Shown here piece after piece: positions 54,594 through 63,358 of a DNA stretch of 64,000 nt (within the stretch, counting starts at the first letter, position 1; every line of letters starts with the position of its first letter). The stretch is from Dyella halodurans (GTDB taxonomy: Bacteria; Pseudomonadota; Gammaproteobacteria; Xanthomonadales; Rhodanobacteraceae): the NCBI RefSeq assembly GCF_026283925.1, contig NZ_JAPDPF010000002.1:496001-560000 (forward strand), written 5' to 3'. Position numbers and translations under genes: made by a program. The notes beneath the pieces are model-generated. The model had not been told where the DNA came from. It ran no database searches and worked only from the letters and a program-made list of their open reading frames with translations.

Positions 54594-56186
54594 TCAGTGC
54601 GCGTCCGCGGACGGCGCAGACGGGGGAACCACCTTGCGCATCAGCGGCACCATCACGGTGGCCACCGCAAAGCAGAGCATGATCACCAGGAACGCATCGG
54701 CATACGACAGCGTCTGCGCCTCGCGATAAGCGAGCAACCACAACTGGTGCAGGGCGCCATCATCCGTGCCATCGACAGCCTGCCCAAGTTCCGTGAGGCG
54801 ACCGCCGGTCTGCGCCAGCCACTGGCCCATGGCTTCGTTCGTGCTGTTGAGATGCTCGGCGAGGCGATAGAAGTGCAGATTGGTGCGATCGTTGAGGATG
54901 GTCGCGCAGACGGCGATGCCGATGGCGCCACCCAAGTTACGCATCAGGTTGAACAAGCCGGAGGCAAGCTTCAGTCGCGCCGGCGCCAGGCTGCCAAGCG
55001 TCAGCGTCACCGTCGGCGGGATTGCCAACTGCTGCGCCATGCCGCGCAAGGCCTGGGGTAGCAGCAACTCGTGAGCGCCCCAGTCGTGCGTGATCGGACT
55101 GAAGTCCCACATCGATATGGCAAACAGCGCCAGCCCTGCCATCAAAATCCAGCGCAGGTCGAAACGTTGCGCCAGGTACGAATACAACGGGATGGTGAGA
55201 ATCTGGAATACGCCGGTCGAAAATACCGCCTCGCCGATTTCCAGCGCGCTGTAGCCGCGTACACGACCAAGGAACAACGGGGTCAGGTAGATGGTGGCGA
55301 ACAGCCCGATGCCGGTGACGAATGAAAAGAAGCAGCCGAGCGCGAAATTGCGATCGCGCAGTGCGCTGAGGTCCACTACCGGATGATCGTAGGTCAGGCT
55401 GCGGACGATAAAGCCCACGCCAGCCACACCGGAAATCCATGCCGTGGTCAGAATCGTGGCATCGCTGAACCAGTTCCAGCGCGGCCCTTCTTCCAGCGTG
55501 TATTCAAGGCAGCCAAGAAACGCGGCGAGCAGCACCATGCCGACATAGTCTGCGCGACGCAGCAACGACAGGTCGGGCGCATCGATATTCACCAGCAGCG
55601 GCACCGCGACCGCGACGAAGATGCCTGGAATCAGGTTGATATAGAACAGCCAGTGCCAGGACGAGTGGTCGGTGATCCAGCCACCCAGGGTCGGGCCAAG
55701 CGTCGGCGCCAACGAAGCCAGCGCACCGATGGTGGCTGCGGCAACGACACGCTGCTTGTTGTGGAAGAACACGAAGGCCGTGGTGAACACCATCGGAATC
55801 ATCGAGCCACCCAGGAACCCCTGGAGGGCGCGGAACACGATCATGCTCTGGATATTCCAGGCCAGGCCACACAGCATGCTGGTGACCGTGAAGCCGGCGG
55901 CGGAAGCCGCAAACAGCCAGCGCGTGGAGAACACCCGCGACAGCCAGCCCGACAGCGGAATGACCACAATCTCGGCAATCAGGTAGCTGGTCTGCACCCA
56001 CGCGGTCTCGTCCGTGCCGGCCGAGAGCCCGCCGCCGATATCGCGCAGCGACGCCGACACGATCTGGATATCCAGCAACGCGATGAACATGCCCACGCAC
56101 ATGCTGGCAAACGCGAAGATCTTCTGCGCCATGTTCAGTGCCGCTGGATCCATCGGCATGGCATAGCGCGCGGCCGTGGTGTTCAT
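54594..56186 (-). CDS. emrB: EmrB/QacA-type drug:H+ antiporter (DHA2 MFS)
   Basis: A 530-residue transporter with 14 predicted TM helices. DHA2 marks include LLDIQIVSASLRDIGGGLSAG in helix 1, WVQTSYLIAEIVVIPLSGWLSRVF and the motif C-like stretch GPTLGGWITDHSSWHWLFYINLIPG. It overlaps the emrA stop by four bases. With EmrA and the NodT-type protein it should form a tripartite drug or aromatic-compound exporter. Confidence 0.92.
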   Translation of the reverse strand: MNTTAARYAMPMDPAALNMAQKIFAFASMCVGMFIALLDIQIVSASLRDIGGGLSAGTDETAWVQTSYLIAEIVVIPLSGWLSRVFSTRWLFAASAAGFTVTSMLCGLAWNIQSMIVFRALQGFLGGSMIPMVFTTAFVFFHNKQRVVAAATIGALASLAPTLGPTLGGWITDHSSWHWLFYINLIPGIFVAVAVPLLVNIDAPDLSLLRRADYVGMVLLAAFLGCLEYTLEEGPRWNWFSDATILTTAWISGVAGVGFIVRSLTYDHPVVDLSALRDRNFALGCFFSFVTGIGLFATIYLTPLFLGRVRGYSALEIGEAVFSTGVFQILTIPLYSYLAQRFDLRWILMAGLALFAISMWDFSPITHDWGAHELLLPQALRGMAQQLAIPPTVTLTLGSLAPARLKLASGLFNLMRNLGGAIGIAVCATILNDRTNLHFYRLAEHLNSTNEAMGQWLAQTGGRLTELGQAVDGTDDGALHQLWLLAYREAQTLSYADAFLVIMLCFAVATVMVPLMRKVVPPSAPSADAH

Positions 56187-57304
56187 GGGGCGCTGGCCTG
56201 GCGGGCGGCACGCGTGTCGACATCGGCGACTACGGACAGGCCCGGACGAAGCACGCCTAGCGCGTCATCCCTGGGATCAAGCACGACGCGCACTGGCACG
56301 CGCTGCACCACCTTGGTGAAGTTGCCGGTCGCATTTTCCGGGGGGAGCACACTGAACTGCGCGCCCGTGGCCGGCGCCAGGCTGCCCAGGTGACCGTGGA
56401 ACACCCTGCCCGGCATCACGTCCGCACGCACGTCGACGACCTGGCCGGCCTGCATGCGCGCCAATTGGTCTTCCTTGAAGTTGGCATCCACCCACAGGCC
56501 GTGTGCAGGCACCACCGAGAGCAGTTGCGTGCCCGCAGCAGCAAAAGCGCCGACTCTTGCACGCCGATTGCCAATCACGCCGTCGACGGGTGCGCGCAGT
56601 TCGGTGTAATTGACGTTGAGTTGCGCGATGTCCCGCTCCGCCCTGGCCTGCTGCAAGGCGGCCAGCGCCTGCTGCTTCTGCGAGGCGATAACGTCCAACT
56701 GCCGCTGCGCGGCAATCTGCGCGGCCTGGGCTTTTTCCGTATTGGCCTGGGCGGTCTTGTAGGTGGCGTCGGCGCGCTGGGCGCTTTCGATGGAAACGGC
56801 CGAGCGGCTGGAGAGGTCGCGGTAACGCGTTTCGTCATCGCGCGAGCGGACGAATTCCGCATCTGCCGCGGTGACGCCAGCCTTGGCCTGGCTGATGACC
56901 GCCTGCTGCAGGCGTTCGGTGGCCTCGAGATTGGCCAGCAAGGCTTGCTGGGCTGCCACCGCGCCATCCGCCTTGGCCAGCGCCGCCCGGTAGTCACGAT
57001 CGTCAATCTTCACCAGCAGATCGCCGGCATGCACGACCTGGTTGTCCGTCACCGCCAGTTGCGTGATGTAGCCGGAGACCTTCGGCCCGATGACGGTGAC
57101 ATCGCCACCGACATACGCATCGTCCGTGCTTTCAATGAATCGCCCTACACCCCACCAGTGCACGCCATAGATCACGCCGGCGACCAGGGCCACGCCAAGG
57201 GCCGCACGCAAGGCGAGTTTTCGCCGGCTTCGGGGCACCGGGGCGACCTCGGGCTCCACCTCGGGAGGCACCTCCACACGCTTGACGACCGTGACGCTGC
57301 TCAT
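56183..57304 (-). CDS. emrA: EmrA-type membrane-fusion protein
   Basis: A 373-residue periplasmic adaptor with a TM helix at residues 28-48, lipoyl halves (VIGPKVSGYITQLAVTDNQ and LRAPVDGVIGNRRARVGAFA) and a coiled-coil between. The final motif FTKVVQRVPVRVVLDPRDD is typical of EmrA. It starts 27 bases after hxlR and overlaps emrB. Confidence 0.92.
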   Translation of the reverse strand: MSSVTVVKRVEVPPEVEPEVAPVPRSRRKLALRAALGVALVAGVIYGVHWWGVGRFIESTDDAYVGGDVTVIGPKVSGYITQLAVTDNQVVHAGDLLVKIDDRDYRAALAKADGAVAAQQALLANLEATERLQQAVISQAKAGVTAADAEFVRSRDDETRYRDLSSRSAVSIESAQRADATYKTAQANTEKAQAAQIAAQRQLDVIASQKQQALAALQQARAERDIAQLNVNYTELRAPVDGVIGNRRARVGAFAAAGTQLLSVVPAHGLWVDANFKEDQLARMQAGQVVDVRADVMPGRVFHGHLGSLAPATGAQFSVLPPENATGNFTKVVQRVPVRVVLDPRDDALGVLRPGLSVVADVDTRAARQASAP

Positions 57305-57331
57305 CGGAAAACTCCAGCTCTAGTTTGGGAA

Positions 57332-57844
57332 TCACTTGTCGTCGCCGCGCCGTTCGCGGCGCTGGCGACTGAGTTCAATGCGGGCGCGCATGCGCTCGTT
57401 GGCGGCAGGGCCCGCCTGCAGGACATGGCGCCCGCGCGATAGCGGCTCACCGGTATGTGCATCGACCATCACGGGCTCGACGTCGCGCCCGGTGTGCACG
57501 TCTGTCAGCTGCGTGCTCACGCCTTCAGGCGCGAAATGACGGTTGCCCCAGGCCAGCAAGGCGATCAGCACCGGACGAAAGTCCTCGCCGGCCGGCGTAA
57601 GGACGTATTCGTAACGCACCGGGCGATCCTGGTAAGGACGGCGAACCAGCAGCCCGCTCTCCACCAGTCCGCTCAGCCGCCGACTCAACATGTTGGGCGC
57701 GATGCCCAGGCTTTGCTGGAATTCGTCGAAGCGGGTGAGGCCGTAAAACGCATCGCGGAGAATCAGCATGCTCCACCACTCGCCTACCCGCTCAAGGCTG
57801 CGCGCAATGGCGCATTGCATACCCTCGAGGCTCTTGCGTTGCAT
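57332..57844 (-). CDS. HxlR family transcription regulator
   Basis: A 170-residue winged-helix regulator. HxlR marks are CAIARSLERVGEWWSMLILRDAFYGLTRFDEFQQSLGIAPNMLSRRL-like helices, then a wing with RPVRYEYVLTPAGEDFRPVL. It is the first gene of the emr operon and probably autoregulates it; redox-active electrophiles are common inducers in the family. A promoter is visible upstream. Confidence 0.92.
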   Translation of the reverse strand: MQRKSLEGMQCAIARSLERVGEWWSMLILRDAFYGLTRFDEFQQSLGIAPNMLSRRLSGLVESGLLVRRPYQDRPVRYEYVLTPAGEDFRPVLIALLAWGNRHFAPEGVSTQLTDVHTGRDVEPVMVDAHTGEPLSRGRHVLQAGPAANERMRARIELSRQRRERRGDDK

Positions 57845-57880
57845 GACTGAAGACCTGCGGCCATCAATAAGCTGATGGTC

Positions 57881-57910
57881 ATCATATAATCAGTCACTAT
57901 CGTTATGCAA
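57881..57910 (-). promoter_or_regulatory. Sigma-70-like promoter of the hxlR-emr operon
   Basis: Minus strand: -35 TTGCAT (57905-57910) and -10 TATGAT (57881-57886) with an 18-base spacer, about 37 bases before the hxlR start codon. A small palindrome AACTAGTT (57913-57920) just upstream may be part of the regulator site. Confidence 0.55.
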
Positions 57911-58007
57911 GTAACTAGTTGTGAAAGAGGCGTCAAGACGGGAACGTCGCCGCTGAGCCTGCACGACGGGCGTGCCACCCACGGGCGATCCGTCCGGAAG
58001 ATGCGCT

Positions 58008-58595
58008 TTATTTCGCGGACTGAGCCAAGGCGAGCGCTGCCCGGCGCCCTTGCGCGAGCAGCTCATCGGACATGGCCGGATCGCTCACCGCGCGAGCCAG
58101 CATCAGGGTGCCGACCAAGGAAGACAGCACAGCCATGGCGATGCCATGGCGCTGCTTGGGCGTCAGGTTTCCGGGCAGCGCGCCGGCGATCAGCGCCGTC
58201 GTTTGCGCCGTGCCCTCGCTAAACGCCTCTCGCAGCGACTCCGATCCGCGTGCGATTTCGGCGGAGAGAGCGGCCGCCACGCAGCCCTCGGCAACCCGGT
58301 TGCGGTGCGACGCGCTGAGATAGGTGTCGATCAGCGCTTCGATGCCGCCATGTTTCGCACGCTCGAGCGCCTTGCGCAAACGCTCGTAGGTCCCTTGCCA
58401 GGCGAGCATGATCGCCTCGCGCGCGAGATCGTCCTTGGATTCAAAGTGATTGTAAAAACCACCCTGGGTAAGCCCGATGTCGCTCATCAGGTTGGCGACG
58501 CCGACGGCAGCAATGCCTTCCCCGCGAAAACGCGCGGCGGCAGCCTCGATGATCCGCTGGCGGGTGGCTTCTTTGTGACCCTTGTCGTAACGCAT
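58008..58595 (-). CDS. TetR family transcription repressor
   Basis: A 195-residue TetR protein with the DNA-binding part VGVANLMSDIGLTQGGFYNHFESKDDLA. It is a distant paralogue of the repressor at 29126 and shares GLTQGGFYNHF-type residues. The ribosome site GGGGGAGGAG is very strong. It lies downstream of the thiolase gene on the same strand. Confidence 0.9.
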   Translation of the reverse strand: MRYDKGHKEATRQRIIEAAAARFRGEGIAAVGVANLMSDIGLTQGGFYNHFESKDDLAREAIMLAWQGTYERLRKALERAKHGGIEALIDTYLSASHRNRVAEGCVAAALSAEIARGSESLREAFSEGTAQTTALIAGALPGNLTPKQRHGIAMAVLSSLVGTLMLARAVSDPAMSDELLAQGRRAALALAQSAK

Positions 58596-58748
58596 GGTTT
58601 AACTCCTCCCCCTACATACCCGAACCGACACGCAGCCAGTTTCATCCAAAGTCGCTGATCCACGCTGGACCAAGGTCACCCATGAGCTCGGTCCAGGCGT
58701 GTAGCCACCGCCACGAGATGGCCAACATTCACGCCAACAGCCGATCCA

Positions 58749-59939
58749 TCAGGCCTCCAACTCAATGGCGATCGCCGTGGCCTCGCCACCACCGATGCAT
58801 AGCGAGGCTACACCGCGACGACCGCCCGTATGGCGCAGAGCATGCAACAAAGTCACCATCAGGCGAGCGCCGGTAGCGCCAATCGGGTGGCCCAGCGCGC
58901 AGGCACCGCCATGCACGTTGATCTTGTCGCGTGGAATGCCCAGCTCTTTCGACGCCATCATCGGCACGACGGCAAACGCCTCGTTGATCTCGAACAGATC
59001 GACGCTGTCCGTGCTCCAATCCAGCTTCTGCAGCAGTTTCTGGATCGCTGGAATCGGCGCCGTGGTGTACCAGGCCGGGTCCTGCGAATGCGTCGCGTGC
59101 CCTTTGATGGTCGCCAGGATGGGCAGGCCTGCCTGCTCGGCGATCGAACGCCGGGTCAGGATCAGGGCTGCCGCACCATCAGCGTTGGCCGAAGCACTGG
59201 CTGCGGTAATCGTCCCGTCGGCGCGAAAGGCCGGCTTGAGCGCGGGAATCTTCTCGGCGGATACCTTCTGCGGGTGCTCGTCGTGCTCGATCCACACGCT
59301 GCCATGCTTCGCCGGCAGCTCCACGGGCACGATTTCATCGCGGAATGCGCCACTCGCGATGGCTTGCTGCGCCCGCTTCAGCGTCTCGATGGCCCAGGTG
59401 TCCTGATCGTCCCGGCTGAATCCATAGGCCTTGGCGGCCACCTCACCGAAGTCACCCATCGGGCGCCCTGTTTCGTAAGCGTCCTCCAGGCCGTCGCGCA
59501 TCATGTGGTCAAGGATCTGATCGTGGCCGACACGGTAACCGCTGCGTGCCTTGCTCAGCAGGTAAGGTGCGCCCGACATGGACTCCATGCCGCCGGCGAC
59601 GACGATATTCGCCGACCCGGCACGGATAAGGTCATGGGCCAGCATCACCGCCTTCATGCCAGAACCACAGACCTTGTTGACGGTTGTCGCGCCTACCGCG
59701 TCCGGCAGGCCAGCGGCGCGTGAAGCCTGGCGTGCCGGAGCCTGACCCTGCCCCGCCGGCAACACACAACCCATCAGCACTTCATCCACTGACGCAGGAT
59801 CTACGCCGGCCCTGGCGATGGCTGCGCCGATGGCCAGCGAGCCAAGTTTATGAGCGGGCTGACTTGCCAGTTCGCCCAGGAAGCGGCCAAGCGGGGTGCG
59901 TACGGCCGATACGATGACAACAGGATCGATGGTGGTCAT
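58749..59939 (-). CDS. Acetyl-CoA acetyltransferase (thiolase)
   Basis: A 396-residue thiolase. The nucleophile is in VNKVCGSGMKAVM, the histidine in NEAFAVVP to NVHGGACALGHPIGATGAR, and the second cysteine in SLCIGGGEATA. The length and GGMESMSGAPYLL fit biosynthetic/degradative acetoacetyl-CoA thiolases. It stands alone between two regulators. An AT-rich promoter-like stretch lies about 130 bases upstream. The start MTTIDPVVIVSAVRTPLG is standard. Confidence 0.93.
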   Translation of the reverse strand: MTTIDPVVIVSAVRTPLGRFLGELASQPAHKLGSLAIGAAIARAGVDPASVDEVLMGCVLPAGQGQAPARQASRAAGLPDAVGATTVNKVCGSGMKAVMLAHDLIRAGSANIVVAGGMESMSGAPYLLSKARSGYRVGHDQILDHMMRDGLEDAYETGRPMGDFGEVAAKAYGFSRDDQDTWAIETLKRAQQAIASGAFRDEIVPVELPAKHGSVWIEHDEHPQKVSAEKIPALKPAFRADGTITAASASANADGAAALILTRRSIAEQAGLPILATIKGHATHSQDPAWYTTAPIPAIQKLLQKLDWSTDSVDLFEINEAFAVVPMMASKELGIPRDKINVHGGACALGHPIGATGARLMVTLLHALRHTGGRRGVASLCIGGGEATAIAIELEA

Positions 59940-60069
59940 GAGAGATTCGCAGAGTGAAGGAATGGCTGTTGCGTGCAGCCTCATGGCTTGCTCGCGGACG
60001 CGTCTGTCCAACGCCTCGATCCAGCGGGCACGCGCCGCGCCGGACCGAGCCGTGGGGCTCTCGCAAACC

Positions 60070-60112
60070 ATAATATGATGGCGGTAATTTTATATTAAAG
60101 AGGCGCGACTCG
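60070..60112. promoter_or_regulatory. AT-rich promoter-like stretch upstream of the thiolase gene
   Basis: A 30-base AT-rich island with inverted TAATAT/ATATTA ends. On the minus strand TATTAT (60070-60075) is a good -10 for thiolase. On the plus strand AAAGAGG sits 8 bases before a GTG (60112) that opens a 77-codon frame with no recognisable product. Confidence 0.4.
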
Positions 60113-60186
60113 TGGCCAGGCGGCATCCGCGCCGCATTCACCGCGCTGCTGGAGAAGAGATGATCGGAGGGCGACGTGTAACGCCT

Positions 60187-61161
60187 TCAACCCCGAGGCG
60201 GCGCAGCGGTGATGGAGCGTCGAAGCGCCGCCAACGGCGCGCCGTCATCGAAGCGAATGTCGCCGTCCACTTCGGAAATGCCCAATTGCTGCAGGGCGTG
60301 ATCGAGATCGACGTGAACCGGACGGTCCTTCATGTCGTTGTATAAAGCCATCAGAACATCCAGCCGCACCGCGGCGTCACCCGCCGCCAGCACCTGTTCG
60401 ACTTCCCAGTACGTCGTATTGCCACCGCTCGCCCGGTTGATTGCACGTAGCGCGTCCTGCAGTCGATAGCGCCCCGCGCTCTTCTCGTAGATGGCAATTT
60501 CTGCAAGCAGCCAGAACATCGCTCCGCCCCAATACGTGCGGCCCCAGGTATGCGTGTGATCGAGGCCCTCGTCGCCAGGACCAGGCTGGCCCTTGGACAT
60601 GTCTTCGACCGCCCAGCGCCACACCTCCTGCGGCGTGATCTGTCCTGCCTGCGCCCGCGCAATCGGCTCGACATAGGTTGCATTGCCCTCCAACAGCCAT
60701 TCACTACGCCGAGGCACGTTCGGCAAGGCGAGATGAACCATTTCGTGGACCAGCACCCAGTCATTGCGGAACTTGGCCTCGCTTGCGTCGGCACCGACAT
60801 GCAGGCGCATAGCCGAGCTTTCCATGCCGTAAGTCGTTGCCGGGCCAACGTGGTCGCCCTCCCCGCCAATGACCAGCAGGCCCACGCGCTGCACCGGGAA
60901 ACGACCGAAATAGGTGGAGACGGCGACGGCACTACGCTGGATCCAGGCAGCGACACGGTCCCGGTCCAAGGCGGAAGAGCCCTCCGCGAACACCACGAAG
61001 ATGTCGCCGCCACCGATCGCCAGCTTCAGGTCGGGGCGGCCACGCAATGCCGCATAGACATCGCGCGCATCGTCGTAGCTTTGCGCAGAGACCGCGATGG
61101 ACGGCAAGCATGCGGCGGCCACACCGCCAACGATGACACCGAGAACTTGCCTGCGATTCAT
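60187..61161 (-). CDS. Tat-signal putative zinc metallopeptidase (HExxH)
   Basis: A 324-residue exported protein starting MNRRQVLGVIVGGVAAACLPSI, a Tat-like signal. The zinc motif HEMVHLALP lies near residue 160, followed by RRSEWLLEGNATYVEP with a likely third-ligand glutamate, as in gluzincins. DHTHTWGRTYWGGAMFW follows. It may be a peptidase or an inactive relative. No neighbour gives a clue. An upstream start at 61209 is possible, but the Tat signal favours 61161. Confidence 0.75.
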   Translation of the reverse strand: MNRRQVLGVIVGGVAAACLPSIAVSAQSYDDARDVYAALRGRPDLKLAIGGGDIFVVFAEGSSALDRDRVAAWIQRSAVAVSTYFGRFPVQRVGLLVIGGEGDHVGPATTYGMESSAMRLHVGADASEAKFRNDWVLVHEMVHLALPNVPRRSEWLLEGNATYVEPIARAQAGQITPQEVWRWAVEDMSKGQPGPGDEGLDHTHTWGRTYWGGAMFWLLAEIAIYEKSAGRYRLQDALRAINRASGGNTTYWEVEQVLAAGDAAVRLDVLMALYNDMKDRPVHVDLDHALQQLGISEVDGDIRFDDGAPLAALRRSITAAPPRG

Positions 61162-61283
61162 CACGATGCACCCAAGCCTGGATCCGTTGCCCGCGCAAAC
61201 AGCGACCATGCCACTGCGACGCGCAAGGTGGCGTCAACGAGGAACGCATGCCTGGGACACGTCGAACCAGGCCCCCACGGCGA

Positions 61284-62135
61284 TCAATGCGCCAGGCGCT
61301 CGAGCACGATGTCCAACAAGGCACGCAAGCGCGCAAGGCGTCGCAGGTCATGGTGGTAACCGACCCAGGTATCCCGCGACGGCGGGTCTTCGCCAAGCTC
61401 GATACGCTCGAGCCCGGCAAAACCATCGCCCAACGGTCGAGGCAGAACGGCCACTCCAACACCCTGGGCGCACATCTGGGCCTGGATGAGGCGGGCATTG
61501 CTGCGCACGGCAACATGCGCACGCGGCAACAGGCGTTGCAGCCAGGCAACGTCCGGCATGCTGCCAAACGCCGTATCCATGGTGACCAGGGCGACATCCG
61601 CACCGTTGCCTGCCTCCGGATGCGCCGAGCCTGCACGGGTATAGAGCCCATACGGCATGGACAGCAGCTTGCGTGACACGATGTCCGGCTCTTCAAACGG
61701 CTTGATGCGAAAGGCCAGGTCCGCCTCGCGGCGTGAAAGATCCAGGAAGCGTGCATCGGTCAGCAGTTCAATCGTCACCCGCGGATGGGCGCGTGAGAAC
61801 TCCGCCAGCACCGGTGTCAGCACATAGGCGCCGAACCAATCCGACGATGTGATCCTCAGCAGACCATCCAGCAGTTGTTCCTGGCCGGCCAATTGCCGCT
61901 GGAATGCCAGGGCTTCCTCCTCCATGCGTTCCGCATGAGCGAGCACCGCCGCGCCTTCATCGGTCATCACGAAGCCGTCATTCGTGCGCTGGAACAGTTT
62001 CTGCCCTACTGCCTCCTCCAGCGCGCGCAGGCGCCGACCCATGGTCGGCTGCGTCTGCCCCAGTTTGCGGGCCGCCGCGCCCAGGGTGCCCTCGCGGGCC
62101 ACGGCCAGAAAGACACGAAGGTCATCCCACTCCAT
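61284..62135 (-). CDS. LysR family transcription regulator
   Basis: A 283-residue regulator with MEWDDLRVFLAVAREGTLGAAARKLGQTQPTMGRRL-type N-terminal HTH and an effector domain from residue 90. It is divergent from the quinone-oxidoreductase-like gene at 62290 and probably controls it; an 18-base dyad lies between them. The start at MEWDDL is clear; the upstream frame is not protein-like. Confidence 0.92.
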   Translation of the reverse strand: MEWDDLRVFLAVAREGTLGAAARKLGQTQPTMGRRLRALEEAVGQKLFQRTNDGFVMTDEGAAVLAHAERMEEEALAFQRQLAGQEQLLDGLLRITSSDWFGAYVLTPVLAEFSRAHPRVTIELLTDARFLDLSRREADLAFRIKPFEEPDIVSRKLLSMPYGLYTRAGSAHPEAGNGADVALVTMDTAFGSMPDVAWLQRLLPRAHVAVRSNARLIQAQMCAQGVGVAVLPRPLGDGFAGLERIELGEDPPSRDTWVGYHHDLRRLARLRALLDIVLERLAH

Positions 62136-62192
62136 AAACAACTCCTCTCGCCGCGATGGACCAAGCTGCCGTGTACCGATACGGCCTGCACA

Positions 62193-62210
62193 CCATGCAT
62201 TTATGCATGG
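62193..62210. promoter_or_regulatory. Perfect dyad CCATGCAT-TT-ATGCATGG, likely LysR operator
   Basis: Two perfect 8-base arms around TT, midway between the divergent lysR and oxidoreductase genes. Partial copies (ATGCAA and CATGCAAAAG) follow within 35 bases, as in multi-site LysR promoters. Confidence 0.6.
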
Positions 62211-62289
62211 GAAGAATGCAATTTCTTGAGTTCCCATGCAAAAGGAATGGGCATAGCTTAGTCGCAGCTCCCTTATCGAGGCCTTGGCC

Positions 62290-63291
62290 ATGAATACCGC
62301 GAACACCATGCACGCCGCCGTTCTGGAAACCCATGGCGGGCCGTTTCGCCACACCACGATCGCCCGCCCGCTTGTCGGCGCCGGGCAGGTCCTGGTGCGC
62401 GTCAAGGCGAGTGGCGTCAATCCGCTGGATCTGAAAATCCGCGGCGGCAACGCGGCACATGCCCGACACCCGCTGCCGGCCATTCTCGGGATCGATCTCG
62501 CCGGCGTGGTGGTTGCCGTCGGCCCGGGCGTGACCACGTTTCGCCGCGGTGACGAGGTCTACGGCATGACTGGCGGCGTCGGCGGCGTGCAGGGATCGCT
62601 GGCCGAGTACGCCGCCGTCGATGCCGAGCTGCTGGCGCTGAAGCCCACCAACTTCAGCATGCGTGAGGCCGCCTCACTGCCGCTGGCCTTCATTACGGCA
62701 TGGGAAGGCCTGGTCGACCGTGCGCGCGTCGGCGCGGGACAAACCGTGCTGGTGCAAGGCGGCGCCGGCGGCGTAGGAACCATGGTGATCCAAATTGCAC
62801 GAGCGCTCGGGGCCAGCGTGTTCGCCACCCATGCTGCTTCCAGCGCCGACGTCATTGCCCGCCTGGGCGCAACGCCAATCGACTATGCGCGCTGCACGGT
62901 CGAAGAGTATGTAGCGACCCATACCTCGGGCCGTGGCTTTGATGTCGTCTATGACACGGCAGGCGGCGTGAGCCTGGATGCATCGTTCAAGGCGGTGAAG
63001 CGTTTTGGCCACGTGGTCAGTTCACTGGGCTGGGGAACGCATGCACTCGCGCCGCTTTCGTTCCGTGCCGCCACGTATTCAGGCGTATTCACCTTGCTGC
63101 CGTTGCTGACCGGTGAAGGCAAGGCCCATCATGGCGAGATCCTGCGCGAGGCCACGCGGCTTGCCGAGCTGGGCACCTTGTTGCCGCGACTCGATCCACG
63201 CCGCTTCGACCTGAACTCCGTTGGCGACGCCCACGAACTGCTGGCGTCGCGCCAGGCGCAGGGAAAAGTCGTCATTGATGTCGCTGGCTAG
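62290..63291 (+). CDS. Zinc-independent MDR-family quinone oxidoreductase
   Basis: A 333-residue medium-chain reductase. The N-terminal GroES-like part has VLVRVKASGVNPLDLKIRGG and GIDLAGVVVAVGPGV. The NADPH site is VLVQGGAGGVGTMVIQIARALG. The structural zinc cysteines of alcohol dehydrogenases are missing, so it is of the quinone-reductase (QOR/zeta-crystallin) type. The start at 62290 is preferred over a TTG two codons upstream. Induction by the divergent LysR regulator is likely. Confidence 0.9.
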   Translation: MNTANTMHAAVLETHGGPFRHTTIARPLVGAGQVLVRVKASGVNPLDLKIRGGNAAHARHPLPAILGIDLAGVVVAVGPGVTTFRRGDEVYGMTGGVGGVQGSLAEYAAVDAELLALKPTNFSMREAASLPLAFITAWEGLVDRARVGAGQTVLVQGGAGGVGTMVIQIARALGASVFATHAASSADVIARLGATPIDYARCTVEEYVATHTSGRGFDVVYDTAGGVSLDASFKAVKRFGHVVSSLGWGTHALAPLSFRAATYSGVFTLLPLLTGEGKAHHGEILREATRLAELGTLLPRLDPRRFDLNSVGDAHELLASRQAQGKVVIDVAG

Positions 63292-63358
63292 AGCCTGCCT
63301 CGCCAGTGACAGGCCAACGGTACCTGATGGCCCGCTGGCAACAGCGCTGGTGCCGCCC

